From Synechococcus sp. PCC 7502 (GTDB lineage Bacteria; Cyanobacteriota; Cyanobacteriia; Pseudanabaenales; Pseudanabaenaceae): a stretch of 64,000 bases of DNA. The stretch spans positions 1,270,394 to 1,334,393 of the forward strand of contig NC_019702.1 in NCBI RefSeq assembly GCF_000317085.1, written 5' to 3'. Each line of letters opens with the position of its first letter. Position 1 is the first letter of the stretch. The position numbers were made by a program, and so were the translations under genes. Below the pieces are notes generated by a model. It saw nothing but the letters and a program-made list of their open reading frames with translations, did not search any database and was not told the DNA's origin. Positions 46,989 to 56,512 of the stretch are shown here, piece by piece.

Positions 46989-48034
46989 TTTCTGATTTTG
47001 CGCACAGCATCACTTTCATCATAGATTTCCCCTACCAACTCTTCGAGCACATCTTCAAGAGCTACTAAACCCACAGTGCCACCATATTCATCGACAACGA
47101 TCGCCAGATGCAATTGCTGTTTTAACATTTCCTTGAGCAAATCAGCCACCCGCTTAGTTTCAGGGATATAAACCGGTGCCACCATTGCTTCCGTAACCGA
47201 GACATTGCCGTGGGTTTTTAAGTGTTGCAAAGCCATTTTTAGGGTAATAATCCCCACAATTTGATCCTTGGAGTCTTCTTGCACAGGAATTCGAGAAAAT
47301 CCAGTATTCAGACATAAACTAATTACATCCTCTAGGCTGGCATTATGGGCGATCGTCTGCATATCTAGGCGAGATTTAACCACACTTCTAACACTGAGGC
47401 GATCAAGAGCTAGGGCTTTATTTAAAATTTGTCCCTTATCTGAATCCAACTGTCCTTTACGGCTTAAAACTTCGATCAGTAGCTGTAAGTCCTGCATGGA
47501 TTCGCCCCGATTTTGACTATTTACCCGCAGCACTTTGATTGCCCACTGGGAAATGCTATCAAAAAACACTAAAGCGGGAGTCATAAGGATTGAAAGCCCA
47601 TATATAGGCTTAACCACTAGCTTAAAAATCGGGAAGGCATTATTAACGGCAATCAATTTTGGCGTAATTTCACCAAACACTAAAACTAGAATTGTCATTA
47701 CCACAGTGGCAATGCCTAAGCCAGATTCTCCTAACCAAGCTAAAAATACATTTGTGGTTAAAACCGTGGCACCAATATTGACGATGTTATTGGAAATCAG
47801 CAAAGTTGTAATAAATCGGCTGCGATTCTCGATCACCATCATGAAAATGCCGCCTTTGTCACCCCGTTCTTGAATAAGCGATCGCAACTTGAAGTTATCT
47901 AAAGAAGTTATCGCAGTTTCTGAGGCTGAACACAATGCCGATGCGCCCAGTAAAATAATCAACCAAAATACGTCCCTAAATACGGTTGGTTCTGGGAAGG
48001 ACAGTTGGGCAAAGGTGACGACAGATGAAATCAC
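46985..48034 (-). CDS. CNNM/CorC family transporter, second member
   Basis: A 349-residue DUF21-CBS protein with an N-terminal membrane domain (~20-170, ASETAITSLDNFKLRSL, VFGEITPKLI) and a CBS pair (~190-340, SVVKSRLDMQTI, HLAIVVDEYGGTVGLVALEDVLEELVGE). Unlike the protein at 29082 it lacks most of the C-terminal CorC_HlyC domain. It probably moves magnesium or another cation under nucleotide control. The GTG start lies 6 nt after the ABC exporter gene, and the 3' end overlaps the cyclase. Confidence 0.88.
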   Translation of the reverse strand: MISSVVTFAQLSFPEPTVFRDVFWLIILLGASALCSASETAITSLDNFKLRSLIQERGDKGGIFMMVIENRSRFITTLLISNNIVNIGATVLTTNVFLAWLGESGLGIATVVMTILVLVFGEITPKLIAVNNAFPIFKLVVKPIYGLSILMTPALVFFDSISQWAIKVLRVNSQNRGESMQDLQLLIEVLSRKGQLDSDKGQILNKALALDRLSVRSVVKSRLDMQTIAHNASLEDVISLCLNTGFSRIPVQEDSKDQIVGIITLKMALQHLKTHGNVSVTEAMVAPVYIPETKRVADLLKEMLKQQLHLAIVVDEYGGTVGLVALEDVLEELVGEIYDESDAVRKIRK

Positions 48035-48040
48035 AATCGG

Positions 48041-49789
48041 TTAACGTAAAACTTCTTGCAGTTTATGCTGATTCCATAGTTTATTGTATAAATCTGAAGA
48101 TTGCAGTAATTCCTGATGGGTTCCCGTAGCTGCTACTTTACCTTTATCCATCAAAATAACGCGATCGCAATTAGCCGCCGCCGCTAGTTGATGGGAAATA
48201 AAGATCACAGTTTTATGCTTCGGTAAATTTTCTAAAATTGTAGTTGCAGTTTGATTGTCCACACTGGAAAGGGCATCATCCAAGAGCAAAATCGGTGAAT
48301 CTACTAATAAAGCTCTAGCCAAAGCCGTCCGTTGGCGTTGCCCTCCTGAAAGGGTGATCCCCCTTTCACCGACTAGGGTTTCATACTTCTGTGGAAAATT
48401 CAGAATTTCATTTTCAATCCCTGCTTGGCTGGCAAAATATTCCACCTCTGACATGGGGGCATCAGGTTTGCCGTAGCGAATATTATTGGACATGGTAGCA
48501 CTAAAGAGAAAACTATCCTGCGGCACATAGTTGATAATTGCTCGCAGATCATCAAGTTTAATTGCCGTAATATCAATGCCATCAATGAATAACTGCCCCG
48601 ATTCAATATCCAAAAGTCTAGGCAGAGCATTAGCTAAGGTTGACTTGCCCGATCCTACAGCCCCAATAATTGCCACGGTTTCGCCTGCAGCAATCTCAAA
48701 ATTAATGTGATCCAAAGCGGGACTAGAAGCTTCAGGATAGGTAAAAGTAAGATTTTTGGCAGTCACCCTACCTTTAACTTGATCTATGGGTAGATTCATA
48801 GCAGTGGGTAAATCAGTAATTGTGGGCGGAGTTTGCAAAATCGTTTCAATTCTGGCAATACTAACCCGTCCCCTTTGGTAAGTAGTGATTGTAAACCCTA
48901 ATAATGCCGTGGGGAAAATTAACCGTTCCACATAAATAAACAGGGCAATTAGGCTACCAATCTTAAAATTTCCGTTGGGATTCGTAGCGATCGCCTCGCC
49001 ACCAAACCATAACAGAATCAACAAGCTTATACTTGCAATTCCACCTAAAACTGGAAATAAGAGGTTTCGAGTCAATGCCATCTGTAAATTTGCATCTAGG
49101 AGCCTCTGATTCACCTTATTAAAAGCCTGCCGTTCATTTTCTTCCTGGGCATAGGTTTTAATTAATGCCATGCCATTCAGGTCTTCTTGTAATAGCGAAC
49201 TGGCATTAGATAATTCTTCTTGAATTTTCAACTGTTGATCCCGCAGCTGCCCGCCAAACATCTGCACTAAAATCAACATTAAGGAATAGGGGGCGATCGC
49301 CAATAAACTCAATTGTGGATTCAATGCCAGCATTGCTGGTAAGGTCATAGCGTAGGCAAATACGGTATTAATCAAACTCAAAACCGCAAATCCCAATAAC
49401 CTCCGAATATTCTCCACATCGCTGGTGGCAATACTAATCAAATTTCCCGCCGAATTATGGGAAAAATAACTGGGAGGCAGCTTGAGTAAATGCTCAAATA
49501 TTTTTTGGCGTAAATCAAACTCCACCGATCGCCCAATTCCAAATAGCCACATGCGGGAAGCCATGCGAATTACCCACATAATCGAAGCCAGTACCGAGAT
49601 AATGACGACAAAGTGCATCACCTGATCGGTGGTAAATACTACTGAAAGCTGGTCAATGGCAGTACGAATTAACCAAGGGATGTAAGTACCTAAAGCATTA
49701 ACCAAAAATAAAGCCACAGTACCTAGAATCAGGTCACGATAGTGTGGACGAAGATAGGAATTGATTTGATGTAGTTGCGATCGCGCCAT
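48041..49789 (-). CDS. ABC exporter, permease-ATPase fusion (MdlB/MsbA type)
   Basis: A 582-residue half-transporter that should dimerise. The N-terminal membrane domain has six segments (first at ~18-38, HYRDLILGTVALFL); the C-terminal ATPase has Walker A GAVGSGKST, the Q-loop YVPQDSFLFS, the signature LSGGQRQR, Walker B ILLLDDALSSVD and the switch His in FISHQ. The sequence is closest in style to MdlA/MdlB or lipid/multidrug exporters; no substrate is evident. It is first in a unit with a CNNM protein and a redox-cyclase. Confidence 0.9.
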   Translation of the reverse strand: MARSQLHQINSYLRPHYRDLILGTVALFLVNALGTYIPWLIRTAIDQLSVVFTTDQVMHFVVIISVLASIMWVIRMASRMWLFGIGRSVEFDLRQKIFEHLLKLPPSYFSHNSAGNLISIATSDVENIRRLLGFAVLSLINTVFAYAMTLPAMLALNPQLSLLAIAPYSLMLILVQMFGGQLRDQQLKIQEELSNASSLLQEDLNGMALIKTYAQEENERQAFNKVNQRLLDANLQMALTRNLLFPVLGGIASISLLILLWFGGEAIATNPNGNFKIGSLIALFIYVERLIFPTALLGFTITTYQRGRVSIARIETILQTPPTITDLPTAMNLPIDQVKGRVTAKNLTFTYPEASSPALDHINFEIAAGETVAIIGAVGSGKSTLANALPRLLDIESGQLFIDGIDITAIKLDDLRAIINYVPQDSFLFSATMSNNIRYGKPDAPMSEVEYFASQAGIENEILNFPQKYETLVGERGITLSGGQRQRTALARALLVDSPILLLDDALSSVDNQTATTILENLPKHKTVIFISHQLAAAANCDRVILMDKGKVAATGTHQELLQSSDLYNKLWNQHKLQEVLR

Positions 49790-49931
49790 AAACCTAATTT
49801 TAGCTTTGATTGGCTGCTTTCAGTGAAGGGGAGCTTGATCACTCTAAAATCCAACGCTCCAGAGCTGATGGAAACAAGTAAAAAAGTGCTACAAGAAATT
49901 AAGACTAAGATATAGCGACTCAATCATGTGA

Positions 49932-50951
<1,020 letters not shown>

Positions 50952-50968
50952 GTTTCCTTAAAAATTCG

Positions 50969-52480
50969 TTAATATATCGAAGCCGAGACCCTAGGGGCTT
51001 TAACTAAATGCAGTTGCTGGCAATACTGCCACAGAGTTAATCCCCCTACATAGCCATAGCCAAGGGCATAGATTGTTAAAAAGGGAACCATACTATACCA
51101 CCCAATGTTTACGGCAATATATATAGCCACACAACTATAGGCTGCTAGTCCTAGCTCTAATATGGCTCCTAGATCAAAGGGAAGTCTGTATGCCTTACTT
51201 ACCCAGCGATCGCCACCACCAGTAATATTAAACTTGGGCGTGCGGCGAAAGTTTACCCCTTTATTAAATAAACCCGCAACCACCGCCTTCGAGTTGCTAT
51301 AGGACATGCCACTGCAAAGTATTAACAATAAAAAAACTGATAGTAATTTATGTTTCCAAGCTTTCGGGTATAAATCTTTTTGGGCAGTGAGATAAATATA
51401 GGGGGCAATAAAACTAGCAATGATTACACAAATTTGCCAAAGATTAATGGAAATATTCTTAAATGCCTGAATATTTTCTGTGTGCATGGAAGATGACACC
51501 ATGAGGGGAATAGATAATAAAACACTCATAAGCATAAAAGGATGCGCCCCATACCCCGTGAGATGTACCGTTGCTTGCCACTTTACGCCCAGACTATATT
51601 TACTTTGCCAAATCCTAGTTAACAGCTTTTTAGCGCATTGAATGCCCCCTTTTGCCCAGCGAAATTGTTGGAGCTTATATGCCACCATTGTTACTGGCAA
51701 TTCAGCAAATGCCACAATGTTATTGTCATAGATCACCTGCCACCCTAATAATTGCGCTCGGTAACTCAAATCCATATCTTCAGCCAAGGTATCTGATGTC
51801 CAGCCGCCACTGTCAAGAATTGCTTGTTTTCGCCATATTCCGGCGGTGCCATTAAAATTCAGGAAATAATGATTACGCCATCGAGCCTGTTGATCAATGA
51901 CAAAATGCCCATCTAAAGCTACTGCCTGTAAATCAGTGAGTCTTGAATAGTTAGGATTTATATGTCCCCATCGGGTTTGCACTACAGCAGTACGTTCGGT
52001 GTGGGGTTGAAGATAATGGGCGATCGCTTGTTTGAGCCAATGGGGATCGGGAATAAAGTCGGCATCGAAAATCGCAATATAATCTCCCTGAACCTTAGAC
52101 ATCGCTGCCTGTAATGCTCCTGCTTTGAATCCTGTGCGATCGCTACGATGAATATATTCAATCCATATTCCTAGCTGTTGGTGCTTATATACCGATGCTT
52201 GTAATATTTCTTGGGTATCATCAGTGGAGTCATCCAAAACCTGAATATACAAACGATCGTGAGGATAGTCTAATTTACAAATTGCCTCCACTAATCTTTG
52301 TGCCACATAGCGTTCATTAAAAATAGGCAACTGAATTGTGACTATGGGCAGGTCAGAATCTGTAATTATTTTAGGAGAGTCAATACAGGCAATTTTGGTT
52401 TGATGTACCAGAGCTAGCCAACCAGCATTAATTCCATAGGTAAGCAACAAGGTAGCTGCTATGCTGTTCAAAGACGACAA
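50969..52480 (-). CDS. Glycosyltransferase family 2, BcsA/CslA-like membrane polysaccharide synthase
   Basis: A ~503-residue processive inverting glycosyltransferase. The GT-A domain has the D-D-D-QxxRW signature: DDSTDDT (~88-94), DADFIPD, LAEDMDLS, and QQFRWAKG; three or four membrane segments follow at the C-terminus. This is the layout of cellulose synthase-like and glucomannan-like (CslA) synthases. The frame has no ATG near its start; the TTG at 52480 precedes a hydrophobic N-terminal segment and is the best start. No synthase partner (BcsB, glucanase) is close. Product unknown. Confidence 0.85.
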   Translation of the reverse strand: MSSLNSIAATLLLTYGINAGWLALVHQTKIACIDSPKIITDSDLPIVTIQLPIFNERYVAQRLVEAICKLDYPHDRLYIQVLDDSTDDTQEILQASVYKHQQLGIWIEYIHRSDRTGFKAGALQAAMSKVQGDYIAIFDADFIPDPHWLKQAIAHYLQPHTERTAVVQTRWGHINPNYSRLTDLQAVALDGHFVIDQQARWRNHYFLNFNGTAGIWRKQAILDSGGWTSDTLAEDMDLSYRAQLLGWQVIYDNNIVAFAELPVTMVAYKLQQFRWAKGGIQCAKKLLTRIWQSKYSLGVKWQATVHLTGYGAHPFMLMSVLLSIPLMVSSSMHTENIQAFKNISINLWQICVIIASFIAPYIYLTAQKDLYPKAWKHKLLSVFLLLILCSGMSYSNSKAVVAGLFNKGVNFRRTPKFNITGGGDRWVSKAYRLPFDLGAILELGLAAYSCVAIYIAVNIGWYSMVPFLTIYALGYGYVGGLTLWQYCQQLHLVKAPRVSASIY

Positions 52481-52684
52481 GATTGCAATCAGTATCAGAA
52501 TAATTTTAGACTCCCTACCACTTCAAACCCAACTGCTCTCTTAATAATGCTTGGTAATGATTAGTTATAAAAACTAGCCTAATAATTATTAAGAGTAAAT
52601 AGCTACAAAAATAACTCGAAGGCTATTGTATCGCTAGATTAGAAATATAAGAGAAATATAACTAGGTTTCTCGGCGTTAAATAC

Positions 52685-53401
52685 TTAAGATTTGTTTTTT
52701 GCGGATGAGTTTAGGCTTTTGGTTAAAGCAGGCAGAGCTATAGCAGCTGCTTCCTGTTGAGCCGCTTTAATACTACTGCCCTTACCCACACCCCAACAGA
52801 AATTATTTACCCAGACCTCCACCATAAATATTTGAGGTTCAGAAGAGTCAATTGCTTTGTACTCAGGCAAAATATGCCAATTAGCTTGGGTTAACTCCTG
52901 TAAGGCTGCCTTGGAATTACCAAAAGCAGGTTGGGCTAGCACTGTGATCGAGATACGCTGTAAGTGCGGATATAGCCACTGATTAATTAACCTAAAATCA
53001 TTTGTACTCAAATAAAGAGCAGCTAAGACAGCTTCAAAACTATTAGCCAGCCTAGATAAAGAGGTTTTGGGATCACGTTTTGCTGATTCCCCCATGACTA
53101 GAAATCGATCAAATCCATAGCCATCAGCGATCGCCGCCAATACCTTATCACTAACCAAATGCGACCTCAATGCCGCTAAATCTCCTACAGAGCGATCGCC
53201 ATACTGCTCGCGCAGAAAAGTTACCACTACCATCCTCAGCACACTATCCCCAAAAAATTCTAAATAGTCGTTGTTATGAACTGTAGAAAAGGATGGATGA
53301 ATTAAAGCTTGATCCAATAAATTCCAGTTAATACTTTCTTCTGGTATCTGGATACGATTTAGTAACTGTCTCAATTCCCTCTGGCGACTGGGGGCAATCA
53401 T
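52685..53401 (-). CDS. rnc: Ribonuclease III
   Basis: RNase III cuts double-stranded RNA in rRNA maturation and RNA turnover. The 238-residue sequence has the signature NDYLEFFGDSVLRM (44-57) with E48 and D52, then an EAVLAALYLS helix, and a C-terminal dsRNA-binding domain (SKAALQELTQANWHILPEY ... KAAQQEAAAIAL). Two changes stand out: the position equivalent to E. coli E38 is Asp45, and the catalytic Asp114 equivalent is Asn120 (LANSFEA), while the E117 equivalent (E123) is kept. Asp114 coordinates a catalytic metal in other bacterial enzymes, so activity may be reduced. Cyanobacteria often carry more than one RNase III-type gene, which would allow this. Confidence 0.88.
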   Translation of the reverse strand: MIAPSRQRELRQLLNRIQIPEESINWNLLDQALIHPSFSTVHNNDYLEFFGDSVLRMVVVTFLREQYGDRSVGDLAALRSHLVSDKVLAAIADGYGFDRFLVMGESAKRDPKTSLSRLANSFEAVLAALYLSTNDFRLINQWLYPHLQRISITVLAQPAFGNSKAALQELTQANWHILPEYKAIDSSEPQIFMVEVWVNNFCWGVGKGSSIKAAQQEAAAIALPALTKSLNSSAKNKS

Positions 53402-53419
53402 GTTGTTAAACTCATAAAA

Positions 53420-53451
53420 TTATAAAAACCACTCTCTATTATAGAAAGTGG
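53420..53451 (-). terminator. Rho-independent terminator of amt
   Basis: On the minus strand, CCACTTTCTAT-AAT-AGAGAGTGG forms a stem with one mismatch, followed by TTTTTATAA. It is located 83 nt beyond the amt stop codon and just before rnc, isolating the two. Confidence 0.75.
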
Positions 53452-53533
53452 CTTACAGAGTAGATTATAACAATGTCAAACCAAAGCAAGATTTGAGAAT
53501 ATTAGTAGCTCATCTTCAGGAATAGTTTAAAAT

Positions 53534-55021
53534 TTAACCTTCGCTAACGTATGGAGTTAATCCTGAAGAAAATTCTTCTCCATAGCCTTCTTCTCCATGC
53601 TCAGCAATATCAATACCTTGTTCCTCTGCACTTGGACTAACTCGTAAACTCATAAACAGGGAAAGAACCTTCAAAATCACAAATGTGCCTACTCCAGCGA
53701 TTACATAGGTGATTCCAATTGCGATTAATTCTGTTATTAGCTCACTGAAATGTCCTTCAAGTACTCCTACAGGTAGAACTTTACCGCTAGCATCTTTTCC
53801 AAGAATTGGATTAACTGCACTAGAGGCAAAAACGGCAGTCAAGATGGAACCTACAGTTCCTCCAACACCATGTACTCCAAAAGTATCAAGAGAATCATCA
53901 AACTGTAATTTAGATTTTAGACTAAGGGCGAAAAAGCACGCAGTTGTGGTAATTGCTCCAATTAAAATAGCACTAACGGGACTAACAAATCCAGCAGCAG
54001 GGGTAATACCCACTAGACCAGCAACTGCTCCTGTTGCAACACCTACTGCTGTAGGTTTACCTCTCAATACCCACTCTAGAATTACCCACATTAATGCTGC
54101 TGCTGATGCTGAAGTTGTAGTAGTTACATAGGCAATGGTTGCTAAACTTCCAGATGCTAAGGCACTACCGCCATTAAAACCAAACCAACCGAACCATAGC
54201 AAGCCAGCACCTAAAAGTATAAATGGAACATTATGGGGAGCAGCAGGACGAGATGGATAAGTTACCCTTGGACCAATTACCCAAGCCGCAACCAGTGCCG
54301 ATACCCCAGAACTAATATGAACGACAGTTCCACCCGCAAAGTCTAAGGAATTAAGACCGCCATATAGACCTAGGAAACCACCCTTAGCCCAAACCATGTG
54401 AGCAAAAATTGGGTAGAGAATAGCTGACCAAAGAAAAATAAACCAAAAATACGCTTTGAAGCTAATCCGTTCTACGATCGCACCTGAAATTAGAGCAGGA
54501 GTTATAATGGCGAACGTTGCTTGGAAGATCATGAAATTTTGGTGAGGAATTGTTGCAGCATAGGAAACAACCGCTTCAGGAAGACTACCTTTAAGATAAT
54601 CAGTAGTTTCTAAGCCTACCCCATTCAAAAACGCCCACTGCAAGCCCCCAATAAATGGAGTACCAGGAGCAAAAGCTAAACTATACCCCCACAAAATCCA
54701 AGTCACGCCCACAATGCCCATTAGGATGAAACTCATCATCATGGTATTGAGAACGTTTCTAGACCGAACAAACCCACCATAGAAAAATGCTAGGGCTGGT
54801 GTCATTAGTAATACCAACGCCGTAGAAATCAACATGAATGCAGTATCACCAGCAACTTGAGCATTAGCGGCAGCATCTAAGGCTGGCTTCATGGGGTCTT
54901 CGGCTGCCCATGCCATACTGTTGCTACTAAAAAATGCACTAAGGGCAAATAGCGTGGCTATACTAACTTTTGGGAAAACTTTTTTTAACACTTCTCTTAA
55001 CACCTCTAAAGATAATCTCAA
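53534..55021 (-). CDS. amt: Ammonium transporter (Amt)
   Basis: A 495-residue ammonium channel with a cleavable-signal-like N-terminus (~15-40, ending near AWAAED), eleven membrane segments, and the pore residues of the family: LMTPALAFFYGGFVRSRNVLN early, the first His in IFAHMVWAKGG and the second in DTFGVHGVGGTVG. The C-terminal tail (VSPSAEEQGIDIAEHGEEGYGEEF) is the part that PII (GlnB) contacts in relatives. The frame opens with TTG at 55021; in-frame GTGs at 55003 and 54991 are also possible, the latter with GAGGT upstream. Nitrogen control is expected, but no NtcA box was found. Confidence 0.95.
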   Translation of the reverse strand: MRLSLEVLREVLKKVFPKVSIATLFALSAFFSSNSMAWAAEDPMKPALDAAANAQVAGDTAFMLISTALVLLMTPALAFFYGGFVRSRNVLNTMMMSFILMGIVGVTWILWGYSLAFAPGTPFIGGLQWAFLNGVGLETTDYLKGSLPEAVVSYAATIPHQNFMIFQATFAIITPALISGAIVERISFKAYFWFIFLWSAILYPIFAHMVWAKGGFLGLYGGLNSLDFAGGTVVHISSGVSALVAAWVIGPRVTYPSRPAAPHNVPFILLGAGLLWFGWFGFNGGSALASGSLATIAYVTTTTSASAAALMWVILEWVLRGKPTAVGVATGAVAGLVGITPAAGFVSPVSAILIGAITTTACFFALSLKSKLQFDDSLDTFGVHGVGGTVGSILTAVFASSAVNPILGKDASGKVLPVGVLEGHFSELITELIAIGITYVIAGVGTFVILKVLSLFMSLRVSPSAEEQGIDIAEHGEEGYGEEFSSGLTPYVSEG

Positions 55022-55451
55022 TTTGGAATGCTTTATTGAATAGCCTAAATATCTAGGAGTTGTGAAATTAAGATGCGATGTGGTATGCGCATCACACTTT
55101 ATTACAATAAAACTTAGGTTTAGCTAAAGTTACAGACTACATTTCAACAATTTCAATCGATTCATTCTGTATAAGAAGACACTTTATTATGGGTTATAAG
55201 GCAAGTTAGTAATTTTTACTGCATTCTGCTGCTAAATATCAATTTTTGTAATAGTTTCAGAATTTGAATATATCAAAACAAGTCAAATTAACGCACTCTA
55301 TTAGCTTTTTACTATTTCCTAAAATCTGAAGTTATTCTATTTGTAAATATTTAAGACGATTTGAATAGTTTAAATAGTGAAGAAATACCTAAAACATCAG
55401 ATTATTGATTAGACTTCATATATCTTTAACTGAGAAAGATAAGCAGATATT
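55022..55451. other. 430-nt intergenic control region between amt and ctaC
   Basis: Divergent genes share this A+T-rich gap. No ORF, RNA or repeat of size was found. It must hold the leftward amt promoter and the rightward ctaCDE promoter. The only dyad noted is at 55072-55093. GTA-N8-TAC (NtcA) was searched for by eye and not found. Confidence 0.6.
55072..55093. promoter_or_regulatory. Candidate operator dyad upstream of amt
   Basis: GATGCG (55072-55077) and its exact reverse complement CGCATC (55088-55093) are spaced by 10 nt, placing the two centres about one and a half helical turns apart. The dyad lies 51-72 nt before the amt start codon. TCACA (55092-55096) overlaps it. It could bind a dimeric regulator; which one is unknown. 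Confidence 0.3.
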
Positions 55452-56474
55452 ATGAACAAACCAAGAATTATCTCAATTGTGGTTGGATTAGGCTTAATTA
55501 TTATTGCCAGTCTTTGGTATGGTCAACATAATGGACTTCTACCCGAAGCCGCAGCAACTGAAGCCCTCCTCTATGACGATCTTTTTAATAGCCTATTAAC
55601 GATCGCTGTTGCTATCTTCCTAGTAGTCCAAACAATTTTAATCTACTCCATTTTTAAGTTCCGCCGTCGCCAAGGAGATAATACCGATGGGATTCCGATC
55701 CATGACAACTTCTTGCTAGAAATAATTTGGACAGCAGTACCCACGGTTTTGGTAATTTGGGTAGGAATTTATAGTTTTGATGTTTACAATGTCATGCAGG
55801 ATGGTCGCCCTATGTCTATGGGCATGGGAATGCCAGCAATGACTCATAATCATTTAGATCATTTAGGAATGGAGGCTGCTCAGGCTGAGCCTTTGACAAC
55901 TGGTTCAACTGCTATTGCCCTTGATACGGATTCATCGGATAACCCTTCTAAGCCAGAGCCATTAAATATTGATGTGCAAGGTATGCAGTTTGCTTGGATT
56001 TTTAGCTATCCCGATACAGAAATTCAAACCTCCGAACTCCATGTTCCTCTCGGGCAAGAAGTAAAGCTAAATCTTTCTGCTGCTGATGTTATTCATGCCT
56101 TTTGGGTACCCCAATTTCGTCTCAAACAAGATACTATTCCTGGTATGGCGACCTCAATTCAATTTACCCCTAATAAACTCGGTACCTATCCTATTGTTTG
56201 CGCTGAATTATGTGGCTCCTACCACGGCGGTATGAGGGCAGAAATAGTTGTGGAAACTCCTGAAGAATACCAAGCATGGCTCCAACAAGAGCAAGAGGAG
56301 TTGGCAAGTTCTAATTCTAAAAATGCGATCGCTTCCAATGTATTTAGAAACAATTTATTTAATCAAGAAGAAAATCCACCTCAGCATAAACAACTCCTCA
56401 CTGCTCAAACTCAGAAAATGGGGATTACGCCTGAAACCTTAAAAAGTTTGCACCATCTATCTCCCCAAACCTAG
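55452..56474 (+). CDS. ctaC: Cytochrome c oxidase subunit II (CtaC)
   Basis: Subunit II carries the CuA centre that takes electrons from cytochrome c or plastocyanin. Two membrane segments (~7-24 and ~50-70, then ~92-110) are followed by the cupredoxin domain: H215 (VIHAFWVPQ) and the CuA ligands C250, C254, H258 and M261 (CAELCGSYHGGM). Between membrane part and cupredoxin there is an unusual Met/His cluster (M121 to M140: six Met and three His within 20 residues). First gene of the ctaCDE operon; the long 340-residue length reflects that insert and a helical tail. Confidence 0.95.
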   Translation: MNKPRIISIVVGLGLIIIASLWYGQHNGLLPEAAATEALLYDDLFNSLLTIAVAIFLVVQTILIYSIFKFRRRQGDNTDGIPIHDNFLLEIIWTAVPTVLVIWVGIYSFDVYNVMQDGRPMSMGMGMPAMTHNHLDHLGMEAAQAEPLTTGSTAIALDTDSSDNPSKPEPLNIDVQGMQFAWIFSYPDTEIQTSELHVPLGQEVKLNLSAADVIHAFWVPQFRLKQDTIPGMATSIQFTPNKLGTYPIVCAELCGSYHGGMRAEIVVETPEEYQAWLQQEQEELASSNSKNAIASNVFRNNLFNQEENPPQHKQLLTAQTQKMGITPETLKSLHHLSPQT

Positions 56475-56512
56475 TCCTGCTAACTGTATTTTTGTAATAT
56501 TTATACTTACCT

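Noticed and set aside
55022-55200. NtcA box (GTA-N8-TAC) upstream of amt
   Set aside because: Searched for on both strands by eye; GTATGCGCATCACA and GTTACAGACTAC are near-misses with the wrong ends or spacing.
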